NCBI RefSeq assembly: GCF_000178835.2
Contig: NC_015275.1
Span: 2,191,001-2,255,000, forward strand
Origin: Cellulosilyticum lentocellum DSM 5427
GTDB lineage: Bacteria > Bacillota > Clostridia > Lachnospirales > Cellulosilyticaceae
Direction of reading: 5' to 3'
DNA length: 64,000 nucleotides
This document shows, one piece after another, positions 34,719-46,720 of this stretch. Under the pieces are notes generated by a model. The model was not told where the DNA came from. It was given only the letters and a program-made list of their open reading frames with translations, and did not search any database. Position 1 is the stretch's first letter. Each line of letters starts with the position of its first letter. A program made the translations under genes and the position numbers.

Positions 34719-36886
34719 AATCATTTCCATTTCAAATAACCTACAAAGGAAAAGCAGTACTTCCTTTTACTAATAAAACCCAGAAAGAGTGCTATTTTTA
34801 TGAAGTTGCCAGTAAAAAGCCATTGTCAGCAGCTATTCATCATCATATTCTTATAATAGATTTTCAAGGCAATCAAGAAGAGGAGAAAGAGCAACTAAAA
34901 AAATGTTTAATAAAGACTTTAGATGTGTTATGCAAAAAAGGAAAGCATTATGTTTCACTACTGGCTTATAAAAAACATGAAGGACTAGTACGTGTTTTAA
35001 GTAGTATAAGATGTGATCGTGCATCTTATAAAATGGCAGAAATAGATCGACTAATCGAAGAAGCAATTCAGTTGGCTTGTCAAGGGCCACTTTCTCAATC
35101 ATTAGAAGTAGCCCTAGAATTGACTAAGAGGTTAAAAGAGCATTGTGATGCACAGCATATCACTTTATTTACTGATGGTTTTTCTTCTTCACCTATAGGG
35201 AAAGCAGGAGAAGTAGAGACCTGCATGCAATTATGTAGGCGTTGTTACGAAGATGAGATTTCTTTAAATCTAATTGCATTAGGTACGTATTATGATAGCC
35301 AGTTCTTAAAATCACTGATTCAAGATAGTAGTAGCGAATTGTTGCATGTGGAGCAAATAGCAGATTATGAAGGCGCCATGGCCTTATTAATTTCAAGAGT
35401 AGAGGCTATTTCTAAAGACAAAATCAATGTTCAAAATAAAACTTCATTTTTGTGTGAGACACGTCATTACTATACAAATGCAGGAAGTATTCAAGGCTTA
35501 AGTGAAAAGGGAATCAATCTTTTAGTTACCTACGATGAACCTTTGCAGTTACTTGATACAAAAGTGAAAATTAAAAAGCAAGAAACTTTGAGCCAAGTTA
35601 TACCGTATTACCTGTATCAATTTGGGGCATATCTAGTAAAAGAAGGCGATATTGAAACAGCAGAGGAAGTTATTGCTGAAACAGGAGATATAGCTACTTA
35701 TAAAAAAGTATGTAGTATATATAGCACTAGAGAAAAAGGGAACTTCTTCAAAGAATTGATTCAGCTAGCAGAGAAACCACAAAAGCGTTATAAAGAAGGT
35801 AAACAAATCATAGATAGGCAAACTTTAAAGAGAGAAGAACCATTATGTTTACTAGAGATACTTTCTATCATTTTAAATGATGCAGAATCTAAGCTGTTTT
35901 GGGATTATAGTTATCCTTACGAAAGGATTGGGCCGGCTTATAGGAAGGAAGAACTAGGATATGCTTTTATAAAGCCTACTTTGGGGTATGGAGAAATAGA
36001 AAAAGTCTGTATTGGAAGCAAAAAACTTAACATAGGGGTACAAGTGAAGGTAAATGGGCAAGTAGAGGAACTTAAAACCCACTTAAAGTTAGATGCTGCT
36101 GTTTACAGGGAATATAATATTATAGTGAATGGTAATCTGAATACTAAGTATCTCATCACTGAGTTATCTAGAAAAGTGAGAGCTCAGTTAAGAAAACAAG
36201 GTGTTATTAAGGTGGCATTTAAGCAAGATAAGAAAGTATTCCATAAACTTCAATTAGAGAAGCTGAAAGTAGTAAATGCTAGGATCATAGAGCAAATAAT
36301 AGCAGAACAAGTAGCCGGGTATCTTTATGAATTAGAGATATTAAAGCTTAGGGAGAGTTGCATCAGAAAATATTTAAAAAATATTTTTCAACCTATGCAG
36401 CCACTTACCAAAAAGCAACTTAAGCTTTACGAGCGTTTTCATATTAATGAAAAAGGCTTATTCGAAACAAAGCAACAAGGACTAGATTACAGCTTACCAG
36501 TTTCTTATTATAAAGCCGAAGTAGTGGAGTGGAAAATTGAAAAGTTTCCCAAAAAAAAATTAGAAGATGAAATTATAGAGGATTATCACTTAGATCATTT
36601 AAAGTCCACAGCTAAACAAATCAAACAACTTCAAGAATCACTAAGTGAGTTGAAACAAAAGAAGCAGTTACTAAATAATGCTGTGCAAATGATAAGAATA
36701 GGTAGTACTTTAATGAATAAACCTATTTTTAACTGGGAACATACAGTTATAAAACCTAAAAGGCAAGCTATTCCATTATCTGAAGGCAATGCTGTAGTAG
36801 GAGAGTGCATGCATGTTTCTACAGTACAAATACAAGACTTATTTATTAAACAAGAAAGGTATAGTTTGATGGTAACTCATCATTAA
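34715..36886 (+). CDS. Large protein with degenerate vWA domain (second of pair)
   Basis: A 723-residue cytosolic protein. Residues 45-225 resemble a vWA fold: strand HHILIIDFQGN replaces the D-x-S-x-S metal motif, so the MIDAS is lost, but the later strand HITLFTDGFSSSP keeps the T-D-G element. Residues 300-560 have no recognised domain and contain several beta stretches. Residues 505-560 and 610-660 are strongly helical and charged (KQIKQLQESLSELKQKKQ), probably coiled coil. Shares a 4-bp overlap with the first vWA gene. Likely forms a complex with it; function not known from sequence. Confidence 0.7.
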   Translation: MKSFPFQITYKGKAVLPFTNKTQKECYFYEVASKKPLSAAIHHHILIIDFQGNQEEEKEQLKKCLIKTLDVLCKKGKHYVSLLAYKKHEGLVRVLSSIRCDRASYKMAEIDRLIEEAIQLACQGPLSQSLEVALELTKRLKEHCDAQHITLFTDGFSSSPIGKAGEVETCMQLCRRCYEDEISLNLIALGTYYDSQFLKSLIQDSSSELLHVEQIADYEGAMALLISRVEAISKDKINVQNKTSFLCETRHYYTNAGSIQGLSEKGINLLVTYDEPLQLLDTKVKIKKQETLSQVIPYYLYQFGAYLVKEGDIETAEEVIAETGDIATYKKVCSIYSTREKGNFFKELIQLAEKPQKRYKEGKQIIDRQTLKREEPLCLLEILSIILNDAESKLFWDYSYPYERIGPAYRKEELGYAFIKPTLGYGEIEKVCIGSKKLNIGVQVKVNGQVEELKTHLKLDAAVYREYNIIVNGNLNTKYLITELSRKVRAQLRKQGVIKVAFKQDKKVFHKLQLEKLKVVNARIIEQIIAEQVAGYLYELEILKLRESCIRKYLKNIFQPMQPLTKKQLKLYERFHINEKGLFETKQQGLDYSLPVSYYKAEVVEWKIEKFPKKKLEDEIIEDYHLDHLKSTAKQIKQLQESLSELKQKKQLLNNAVQMIRIGSTLMNKPIFNWEHTVIKPKRQAIPLSEGNAVVGECMHVSTVQIQDLFIKQERYSLMVTHH

Positions 36887-36974
36887 AACTAAATTCAATG
36901 AACTAGTTCATAATTAACAAAAAAGATGGTCAGTAAAAAGAAATTTTTGTTGAATAGTAGTACAAAAAAAGACT

Positions 36975-37002
36975 AGAACATATGTTCGATATTGTGTATA
37001 AT
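36975..37002 (+). promoter_or_regulatory. LexA (SOS) box overlapping a promoter
   Basis: At 36975-36988 the sequence AGAACATATGTTCG matches the Gram-positive LexA/DinR box CGAACATATGTTCG in 13 of 14 positions. A consensus -10 box TATAAT lies at 36997-37002, eight bases further on; the box covers the -35 position. Repression by LexA and induction by DNA damage is the obvious reading. Confidence 0.8.
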
Positions 37003-37043
37003 AAGGATAAATCAAATGAGATATACGAAGTGGAGGAGAATCT

Positions 37044-37214
37044 ATGAAGTCAGGAGAAACAATGTGCTACTATCGTGCACGAGGTGGAGAAAAAAGTATT
37101 TATGTGACCATGTTATATGACAAGAATCAACTAAGAGGAAGTATTATTCAAAACTATAACCCACAGATTTTAAAACCAACAACATCTTTAAAAAAGGATT
37201 GTTTATCTGCATGA
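37044..37214 (+). CDS. 56-residue protein behind an SOS promoter
   Basis: Small gene with GGAGGAG before its ATG. The product begins MKSGETMCYYRARGG, is basic and polar, and has no hydrophobic segment. No family recognised. It is the first gene behind the LexA box and is followed after 45 bp by the DUF488 gene. Small proteins encoded first in SOS operons can be partners or inhibitors (YolD/YneA-type), but no similarity to those is visible. Confidence 0.65.
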   Translation: MKSGETMCYYRARGGEKSIYVTMLYDKNQLRGSIIQNYNPQILKPTTSLKKDCLSA

Positions 37215-37259
37215 TGAGTAGTAATGGGTAGAACGTGAGCTAGATAAAGGAGACAACAG

Positions 37260-37904
37260 ATGGAAAAATGTGCTTATACTATAGGTTATGCGCATCATAC
37301 TCAAGAAAGTTTTTTAGCTTTAATAAAAAAGTATCACATCAATTGCGTCATTGATGTAAGAACAATGGCTTATTCTAATTTTCACCCGCAATTTAACAAA
37401 GAACCAATTAAGCATTTTCTTAATACAGAAAATATTTTGTATCGTCAAATGCAAGAAGCCTTTGGCATTATTAGACCTAGTAGCCCACTTTTAAATCAAG
37501 CAGGTTATCTGGATTTCGTGAAGATAGCAGAACTTCCTAGCTTTCAAGAAGGAATAGAAACCATTATAAGAGGGATTGAGGCTGGCTATCAGATTGCGTT
37601 TATGTGTGCGGAAAAAGCACCTAGTGATTGCCATAGAAGTACCTTAGTAGGAAGAGCTTTAGCCTTTAGAGGCTATAAGATGTACCACATTTTACATGAT
37701 GGTCACTTACAAACGCAAAGTGATTTAGAGGAAGAACTATTAGAAAAATATTTTCCCAATCATCCCCAATTAAATTTATTTAATAGACCCCATAAAACAG
37801 AGTTGATTAATGCGGCTTATGAATTACAAAGTAATCAAATAGTAGAAGTTAATTCAAAACGAGTGTTAAAAGAATCATATGATTCACCTAAAAAGAAAAT
37901 ATAA
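37260..37904 (+). CDS. DUF488 family protein, SOS-linked
   Basis: Soluble protein of 214 residues. DUF488 motifs: YTIGYAHHTQESF, IDVRTMAYSNFHPQFNKE (family DVR..P.SR..P.F), and MCAEKAPSDCHRSTLVGRAL with the conserved CaE and CHR. The conserved Cys/His/Arg set suggests an enzymatic site, but the family has no settled activity. The C-terminal 45 residues are an extra polar tail. AAAGGAG precedes the ATG. Being behind a LexA box, it probably acts on damaged DNA or nucleotides (inference). Confidence 0.85.
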   Translation: MEKCAYTIGYAHHTQESFLALIKKYHINCVIDVRTMAYSNFHPQFNKEPIKHFLNTENILYRQMQEAFGIIRPSSPLLNQAGYLDFVKIAELPSFQEGIETIIRGIEAGYQIAFMCAEKAPSDCHRSTLVGRALAFRGYKMYHILHDGHLQTQSDLEEELLEKYFPNHPQLNLFNRPHKTELINAAYELQSNQIVEVNSKRVLKESYDSPKKKI

Positions 37905-37950
37905 TATTAAAAGGAGGAATTAATAGAAATTGATCCCTTCTTTTAATATT
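37903..37950. terminator. Bidirectional terminator
   Basis: Stem of 10 perfect pairs (37903-37912 with 37941-37950), extended inward by imperfect G/C pairs. A/T runs serve both convergent genes (DUF488 and hemerythrin). Confidence 0.75.
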
Positions 37951-38371
37951 AACTTGATAGTCGCTGATAATAAGCTTCTATATCTTTATCTTGTTTAACC
38001 ATATGTTCGAAAACCCATTCAACAATAGCATTTCTAAGATGTGTTAATTCCTTATAAGGAGAAGCACAAAGGGCAGTATAGTCGATACTATTAATGTAGT
38101 TTTTAAAGGATTCATGTTCAGCTATATGTTGCACGATATGAGGATAATGAATTGTTTTCATAAAAGTCTCTTCATCATAAAAATGATAAGTAACATATTC
38201 TCTGAGATCATATAAAATATTCATTAATTCTTGCTCAGTAACACCTATACATTGAATAAGTAATATTTGCTCTATATGTCGACCTATTTGAAAAAAAGCT
38301 TGATGTTGACTATCTATTTGTTCAATTCCCAGTGTCAGACGGCCATCCCAGTTAAAGTTAAAATCAAACAT
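37949..38371 (-). CDS. Bacteriohemerythrin
   Basis: Di-iron O2-binding protein of 140 residues. Ligand pattern complete: H23 in DSQHQAFF, H63 and E67 in YHFYDEETFM, H82 and H86 in HIAEH, H123 and D128 in EHMVKQD. As a single-domain protein it could carry, store or sense O2 in an anaerobe. AGGAGGT precedes the ATG. It stands next to the flavodiiron protein gene, which reduces O2, on the same strand but separated by a 58-bp palindrome, so the two have separate promoters. Confidence 0.93.
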   Translation of the reverse strand: MFDFNFNWDGRLTLGIEQIDSQHQAFFQIGRHIEQILLIQCIGVTEQELMNILYDLREYVTYHFYDEETFMKTIHYPHIVQHIAEHESFKNYINSIDYTALCASPYKELTHLRNAIVEWVFEHMVKQDKDIEAYYQRLSS

Positions 38372-38400
38372 ACAGCACCTCCTGGAAAATATATTTTATG

Positions 38401-38415
38401 TATACTTTAAGTATA
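38401..38415 (-). promoter_or_regulatory. 7-1-7 palindrome in the hemerythrin promoter
   Basis: TATACTT-T-AAGTATA is a perfect inverted repeat around one base. On the minus strand it covers a plausible -10 box TATACT 30 bp before the hemerythrin start. The regulator is unknown; it does not fit the Fur/PerR pattern. Confidence 0.4.
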
Positions 38416-38509
38416 GCATAAGAGTAAAGAGAAAATAAATAATTTTACGAAAAGGTGCTGAGATTGTATTTGAGTTAAGACATCAAGTTAAGATAGAAAT
38501 ATAAGTTGA

Positions 38510-38567
38510 TGATTAGGATAAATAAAAGGGTAACCCATATGGGTTACCCTTTTATTTATCCTAATCA
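38510..38567. repeat. 58-bp perfect palindrome (probable terminator)
   Basis: Two 29-nt arms (38510-38538 and 38539-38567) are exact reverse complements with no spacer. The centre is GGGTAACCCATATGGGTTAC. It lies 9 bp after the flavodiiron gene. A terminator role is likely because the arm contains TTTTATTT, but its length is far above a normal terminator. Confidence 0.85.
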
Positions 38568-38575
38568 CTATAAAT

Positions 38576-39784
38576 CTATTTAACAAGCGTTGAAGCAAAA
38601 TCTTTACCAAAATTAAAAGCTTCCTGTAAATTGGTCTCACCTAGTTTAAAAACGCAAGCTAACGGTTGAAGAGGTATACGACATTTTAGCTGTTTAAAGC
38701 GTTCTTGTATATGAGGAAGTGCTTCACCACTCCAGCCATAAGAACCAAATGTTCCAACAGTTAAGTGTCTATGAACTACTGGGTTAAGAGAAGTAAGTAC
38801 ATTCCAAATAGGAGGAAGTGCATCTGCTAAAATAGTAGGAGAACCTAAAAGAAGTCCTTCAGCGGTCTCAATATGTGCCATCGCATCAGCAAGGCTATCT
38901 GTTTCTAAGTTAAGAAGAACAACTTCTCCTGTATAATCACTAGCATCAATACCTTTGCAAATGGTTTCAGCCATTTCTTTTGTATAACCATAAGCAGATA
39001 CATAAGCTACAACAATCTTAGGTGAAAGTGCTTTTGGTGTACTCCAAGTTTTATAGAAATCTAAGTATTTTTGCATATTAGTTTCATCTAAAATCATACC
39101 ATGACCAGGGCAAATAAATTTGATAGACAAATCTTTAATTTTATCTAAGGCCTTTAAAACAAAGGGTTTAAAAGGTCCCATAATCATATCAAAATAATAT
39201 TTATAAGCAGACACATAGTCAGCTTCACGATCAGTTTCTAAAGCGTTTTTAAAAATACGTTCATCAGAGTAATGGGCTCCAAAAGAGTCACAGGTAATTA
39301 AAAGGCCATCTTCTTCTATATAAGAGTACATCGTATCAGGCCAATGAAGTTGAGGAACACTTAAAAAGCGAATCGTTTTATTTCCTAAAGAAAGTGTTTC
39401 TCCATCTTTAACAACAAGGCTTTTAAAAGGAGCATTGATGATTTGGCTTATAAACCTAATAGCTAAAGCACTACCTACAACAGTAGCATTTGGTGTATAA
39501 GGAAGTAATTTAGCTACACTCCCAGCATGATCAGGTTCTGTGTGATCTACAATTATATACTTAATATCCTCAAGAGCCACTATTTTTTTTAGTTTTTCAA
39601 GGTACTTATCAAAACACTTGTCTTTAACAGTTTCAAAGAGGGCAATACCTTCACTACCTTTTAAAAGATAAGCATTATAGGTAGTACCAAATTCAGTTTC
39701 CATTACAATATCGAAAGTACGAAGGGTTGGATCAAGAGCCCCTACCCAATAAAAATCTGGTGTTACATTTAATATATCGGACAT
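38576..39784 (-). CDS. fprA: Flavodiiron protein (A-type flavoprotein, O2/NO reductase)
   Basis: A 402-residue cytosolic enzyme that reduces O2 to water (or NO to N2O) with electrons from rubredoxin or NADH systems. The N-terminal metallo-beta-lactamase-like domain has the di-iron motif HTEPDH (H81, E83, D85, H86), then PQLHWPDTM and CPGHG. From residue 250 a flavodoxin domain binds FMN (VVAYVSAYGYTKEMAE). No rubredoxin tail. The start at 39784 follows AGAGGAG. A consensus promoter with a Fur/PerR-like box over the -10 lies upstream. Confidence 0.96.
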   Translation of the reverse strand: MSDILNVTPDFYWVGALDPTLRTFDIVMETEFGTTYNAYLLKGSEGIALFETVKDKCFDKYLEKLKKIVALEDIKYIIVDHTEPDHAGSVAKLLPYTPNATVVGSALAIRFISQIINAPFKSLVVKDGETLSLGNKTIRFLSVPQLHWPDTMYSYIEEDGLLITCDSFGAHYSDERIFKNALETDREADYVSAYKYYFDMIMGPFKPFVLKALDKIKDLSIKFICPGHGMILDETNMQKYLDFYKTWSTPKALSPKIVVAYVSAYGYTKEMAETICKGIDASDYTGEVVLLNLETDSLADAMAHIETAEGLLLGSPTILADALPPIWNVLTSLNPVVHRHLTVGTFGSYGWSGEALPHIQERFKQLKCRIPLQPLACVFKLGETNLQEAFNFGKDFASTLVK

Positions 39785-39857
39785 GTAAACAACTCCTCTA
39801 CAAATAATATACATTGTGTATTAATTTAAAGTGTATTAATTTAAAATAATTTCATTT

Positions 39858-39872
39858 GATAATAATTATTAT
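39858..39872 (-). promoter_or_regulatory. Fur/PerR-type box over the fprA promoter
   Basis: GATAATAATTATTAT; with the preceding T it matches the Fur 7-1-7 consensus TGATAATNATTATCA in 14 of 15 positions (13 of 15 for PerR). On the minus strand a consensus promoter TTGACA (39895-39890), 16-nt spacer, TATAAT (39873-39868) feeds fprA; the box overlaps this -10. Confidence 0.75.
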
Positions 39873-39954
39873 AGAATAAATGCATGGGTTGTCAAGAAAA
39901 TCACAGAAAATGGATTGTACTAAAAAAAATACTGGAAAATCTGAGAAAAAAGTA

Positions 39955-39983
39955 TATAATATATTTCAGATAATAATTATTAT
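39955..39983 (+). promoter_or_regulatory. nifJ promoter with identical Fur/PerR-type box
   Basis: A TATAAT at 39955-39960 is followed nine bases later by the same 15-bp GATAATAATTATTAT (39969-39983) found at the fprA promoter, placed at the expected transcription start. A bound repressor would block initiation. Confidence 0.7.
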
Positions 39984-40060
39984 TACTTGGAAAAGGCGAA
40001 GGATAAAGAAGTAAAAAATCTTTAATCGCTTTAAGATAAAAATATTAATTTATTTTATAA

Positions 40061-43636
<3,576 letters not shown>

Positions 43637-43641
43637 TAATG

Positions 43642-43693
43642 AAAAAACAAAAGGTGTTAGTAGCATAGATGCTATTAACACCTTTTGTTTTTT
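43642..43693 (+). terminator. Terminator after nifJ
   Basis: An 18-bp perfect stem (43642-43659 with 43676-43693) with an inner 5-bp stem and T6 end. Confidence 0.92.
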
Positions 43694-43924
43694 AGTTATT
43701 TCTATGAGTTTTAAAAAAATCAAATAGGCTAAGATAATCTTGAGTAAATAAGCTATTTTTAGTGCAGATAAAAGTTTCTTTCTCTGAGCAATTCTTGATG
43801 GGACAAATGTGATATATAGTATTATAAATAATATATAATTTTTTATTTAATTATTGAATCCAATATTGAACATAGAAAAGCAATTGAATTTAAACATATG
43901 GTTAGAACTAGAGTTGTGTTATAA

Positions 43925-44048
43925 AATGTGGTATAATCAATTTACTGAACAAATGGGAAGAGATAAAGAACTACTACTGGTAAAAAGTAGATGTATAACG
44001 GATGATAAGAAAGGCTTATATTTTTATAAAAATAGGATATTCTATTAA
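43925..44048 (+). CDS. Doubtful short ORF with its own terminator
   Basis: A frame ending at 44048 reads MWYNQFTEQMGRDKELLL ... YKNRIFY from an ATG near 43925 (the frame is open from 43854, where it begins with TTG). No ribosome site is visible. What makes the segment noteworthy is a strong terminator directly behind it, so some transcript, coding or not, should end here. Confidence 0.25.
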
Positions 44049-44081
44049 AATGACACTGGCACTTTACAGTGTCATTTTAAT
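44044..44081 (+). terminator. Terminator upstream of the HNH gene
   Basis: A perfect 15-bp stem (44044-44058 with 44067-44081). A 3' T-rich arm follows. It isolates the HNH gene from whatever is transcribed at 43.85-44.04 kb. Confidence 0.8.
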
Positions 44082-44128
44082 GTCCCACTTTATCTTATAA
44101 ATAGACAACTAAAAGTAGAGGTAATGAC

Positions 44129-45517
44129 ATGGCACAATTAGACAGTGAACAACTTAAAAAAGCATTTCATCAAGAAATGATTGCACTTTATAAGCGTATG
44201 ACAAAAGAACTGAGATATAAGTCACCTCGTTTGATGGACCTTATTAATAAATATGGTGGTTATGAAGCAGCAGTCAAATATATTACGACTGAAAATAATG
44301 TACAGGATTTTGCGGTACTTTGGGAGAATGAAAGGTTAGACTTAAGTGTAGAAGCACTTATTACCAATAATCGCTATCGTCAGCTGTTTATGGAGGAGAT
44401 TGTTAAATATTGTGATAGAAAATTAGAGGAATATAGCTATGCACCTAATAAGATTGAAGAAGAAATAGAAGAAGAACCGATAACATTTTATGAAGAAGAG
44501 CCATTATTCACTAAGAACGGGATATTGACCACTCTAGCAGAGGAAAATCAGGAGGAAAATACTGGAGAAACCTTAGAGTCACCTTATATGCTTTATTCAG
44601 AAGGCATAGCTATTACACAAGCCATGTGGGAAGAGGTACTACAAAATACTCAGTTAATTTCTCAAAAAAATCTAGATTTATTGCTTAGAATCTATTTGAT
44701 GGGAGATGCTGTGACACCGGAAGAACTTTCAAAAGAAGAAGGCTATTTAGCAACATATCCTTATAATGAGGTAGTAGCTGCTATGGCTAAGCGGATTAAA
44801 GCTTATTTAAAAATAGAAGCGCCAATAAGTATAGAGGGTAAACCTTTATGGTGGCATATTTTATTTGTAGGTGGTGTAAAGGATAATAGTTGCTTTGAAT
44901 GGAGTTTAAGAAGTGATTTAAGAATGGCGATCAAACAAATGATAGAAGAAGGTAAATTTCAAGTAGAGCAGCTAACCGTTCATACACATAAAAGTTTACT
45001 AGATATAAAAGAAAAAGCATTGAAAGTGCCAGAGAAACTAGAAGAAGATAATGATTTATCAGATTTTGACCGCTTATTTGAAGCCATTATGATGCCTAAA
45101 GCAAAAAGTGAACCGCCGGTAACCCAAGAAGACTTAATACAGAAAAGTAAAATGAATACACCAAAAGAAGAATTACCACAAGCTGCTACACCAATAGCCA
45201 TCATAAAAGAAGATGAAAAAGAAATGGAAGAGGATAAAACAAAACAGCTTACAAAAGAACAAATCAAAGCAGAATGCATTAGTTATTATGGAGCTGTTTG
45301 TGATATTTGTGGTTTTGACTATGGCTATACTTATGGAGAAGCTTATGAAATGGCTATAGAAGTACACAATATTAAAGACGAGTCACATGAAGAGATCTTA
45401 CCCAATACACATCCAATAGAGGATTTAGTGCCTATTTGTCATAATTGTCATCATGTCCTTCATAGTCATCAACCAGCCTTAACTATTGAAAAAATGAGAC
45501 AAATGGTTAAAGCATAA
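44129..45517 (+). CDS. McrA-like HNH endonuclease-domain protein
   Basis: A 462-residue protein in three parts. Residues 10-105 match a domain often found on restriction-type nucleases (RLMDLINKYGGYEAAVKYI ... LWENERLDLSVEALI). Residues 175-275 are a winged-helix-like segment with WWHILFVGGV and FEWSLRSDLRMAIKQ. Residues 385-455 are an HNH zinc fold: CDICGFDYGYTYG, AIEVHNIKDESH, HPIEDLVPICHNCHHVLH. The usual EVHHI reads EVHNI, so the presumed general-base histidine is Asn. Either it is catalytically altered or the remaining histidine serves. Possibly a modification-dependent restriction enzyme; no methylase gene is adjacent. Confidence 0.75.
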   Translation: MAQLDSEQLKKAFHQEMIALYKRMTKELRYKSPRLMDLINKYGGYEAAVKYITTENNVQDFAVLWENERLDLSVEALITNNRYRQLFMEEIVKYCDRKLEEYSYAPNKIEEEIEEEPITFYEEEPLFTKNGILTTLAEENQEENTGETLESPYMLYSEGIAITQAMWEEVLQNTQLISQKNLDLLLRIYLMGDAVTPEELSKEEGYLATYPYNEVVAAMAKRIKAYLKIEAPISIEGKPLWWHILFVGGVKDNSCFEWSLRSDLRMAIKQMIEEGKFQVEQLTVHTHKSLLDIKEKALKVPEKLEEDNDLSDFDRLFEAIMMPKAKSEPPVTQEDLIQKSKMNTPKEELPQAATPIAIIKEDEKEMEEDKTKQLTKEQIKAECISYYGAVCDICGFDYGYTYGEAYEMAIEVHNIKDESHEEILPNTHPIEDLVPICHNCHHVLHSHQPALTIEKMRQMVKA

Positions 45518-45531
45518 CCAAGAAAGAGGGG

Positions 45532-45567
45532 ATTGTATAACAAGAAATGTTGTGCAATCTCCTTTTT
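45532..45567 (+). terminator. Terminator after the HNH gene
   Basis: An imperfect hairpin, arms around 45534-45543 and 45547-45561, includes GGGGATTG with CAATCTCC and ends in T6. Confidence 0.75.
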
Positions 45568-45701
45568 TGTTAATAGTTCATAAGATATTCTTTGTTGAAA
45601 ATATAATAAGGGTACTATTTTTTAGAAGATAAAAGACTGGAAAAAGCTATAAGAGTAAAACCATAAAGGGTAGCATATCCTAAAACTGAAAGGAGGCAGA
45701 T

Positions 45702-46703
45702 ATGCAGCATTTAAAAAAAGGTTTTATTTTATATGTGGCTATGTTTCTACTCATTAAACCCTATTCGGCACAACCTCTTAAAACCTATGCACATTATATA
45801 CTTATAGAAAAGCAAAGGCTTGAGGAAGAAAGTGGTGTTCTTTTGATGAGCAATTCCCCAGAAGATGTTAAAGAAGTTGGTGTTTTATATCAAGGTGAAC
45901 TCTGGGGTAAAGGCAGATTGCTTTATCATCATGTCAATGAAAGCGAAGAAAAGAATTTACGATTAGTCATAGAAATTGTAAATCAAGAAAAGACTCCCCA
46001 GTTATTACGTATTAGGAAAGCTGTTGTAGATGGACCATCTTATCGGTTTCTCAAAACAGGACAAACATTACTTAGAGATTACTTTAATTCAGTAAGTGAT
46101 GAGCTTTATTATCTTCAACCAGAGGAAAAGTGGATACTTTATGATTCAGAAGGAAAGCTATGGACAAAAGGGAGTTTGCTCTCGGGAATGATGGATGTAG
46201 AAACAACAGGACTTATGACTGTTACTTATAAAGCTATATCAAACGAGTCAGGGAAAGAAGCAACAAACTTGAAGATTTTAGAAAAAGATTTGGCACCCAG
46301 AGGGAGTTTTAATATATTAGAACGTACTTATACCATGGAGGTTCCAGCAGAAATAGGATATTATTACCACTTATTAGGAACTCCTAAAGATTGGGTTAAA
46401 GGTATAGATGAACTTACTGGAGAAAATGCACTTAATGAAGGAAATTATGGTATAATGGAGCATATTCGAATAACAGCCAAGGCTGATACAACGGTTATTT
46501 TATGTCCGAGAGGTGGTATTTTTCAAGGTGTAGTGAGATGGGACGATGGAAGTTTACATTTAGTAGAGCGTTCTCACTCATTTAAGAGAAAAAAAGAGTG
46601 TATTGAAATTGGTAAACTAAAGAAGGGAGAAACAAAACAGTTAGACTATATGTTACCTAATGGTTCTGCAGCACCGGCACTTTTAGGGTTTTGGGTAAAG
46701 TGA
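45702..46703 (+). CDS. Exported protein of a clostridial copper-amine-oxidase-like stalk family (partial resemblance)
   Basis: A 333-residue exported protein: signal peptide in residues 1-24 (KKGFILYVAMFLLIKPYSA). The mature part has RLLYHHVNESEEKNLRLVI and several beta stretches, as in the C-terminal region of clostridial stalk-domain (copper amine oxidase N-like) proteins, but the stalk repeat itself is absent. Function unknown. GAAAGGAGG precedes the ATG. Next come an M16 peptidase gene, 17 bp later, and an L,D-transpeptidase gene, so it probably belongs to an envelope operon. Confidence 0.65.
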   Translation: MQHLKKGFILYVAMFLLIKPYSAQPLKTYAHYILIEKQRLEEESGVLLMSNSPEDVKEVGVLYQGELWGKGRLLYHHVNESEEKNLRLVIEIVNQEKTPQLLRIRKAVVDGPSYRFLKTGQTLLRDYFNSVSDELYYLQPEEKWILYDSEGKLWTKGSLLSGMMDVETTGLMTVTYKAISNESGKEATNLKILEKDLAPRGSFNILERTYTMEVPAEIGYYYHLLGTPKDWVKGIDELTGENALNEGNYGIMEHIRITAKADTTVILCPRGGIFQGVVRWDDGSLHLVERSHSFKRKKECIEIGKLKKGETKQLDYMLPNGSAAPALLGFWVK

Positions 46704-46720
46704 TTAGGAAAGGGATGTGT

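Noticed and set aside
33609-37904. vWA pair and DUF488 genes as one defence island
   Set aside because: A separate LexA-box promoter and a 370-bp distance split them into different transcripts, and no nuclease or toxin effector is present.
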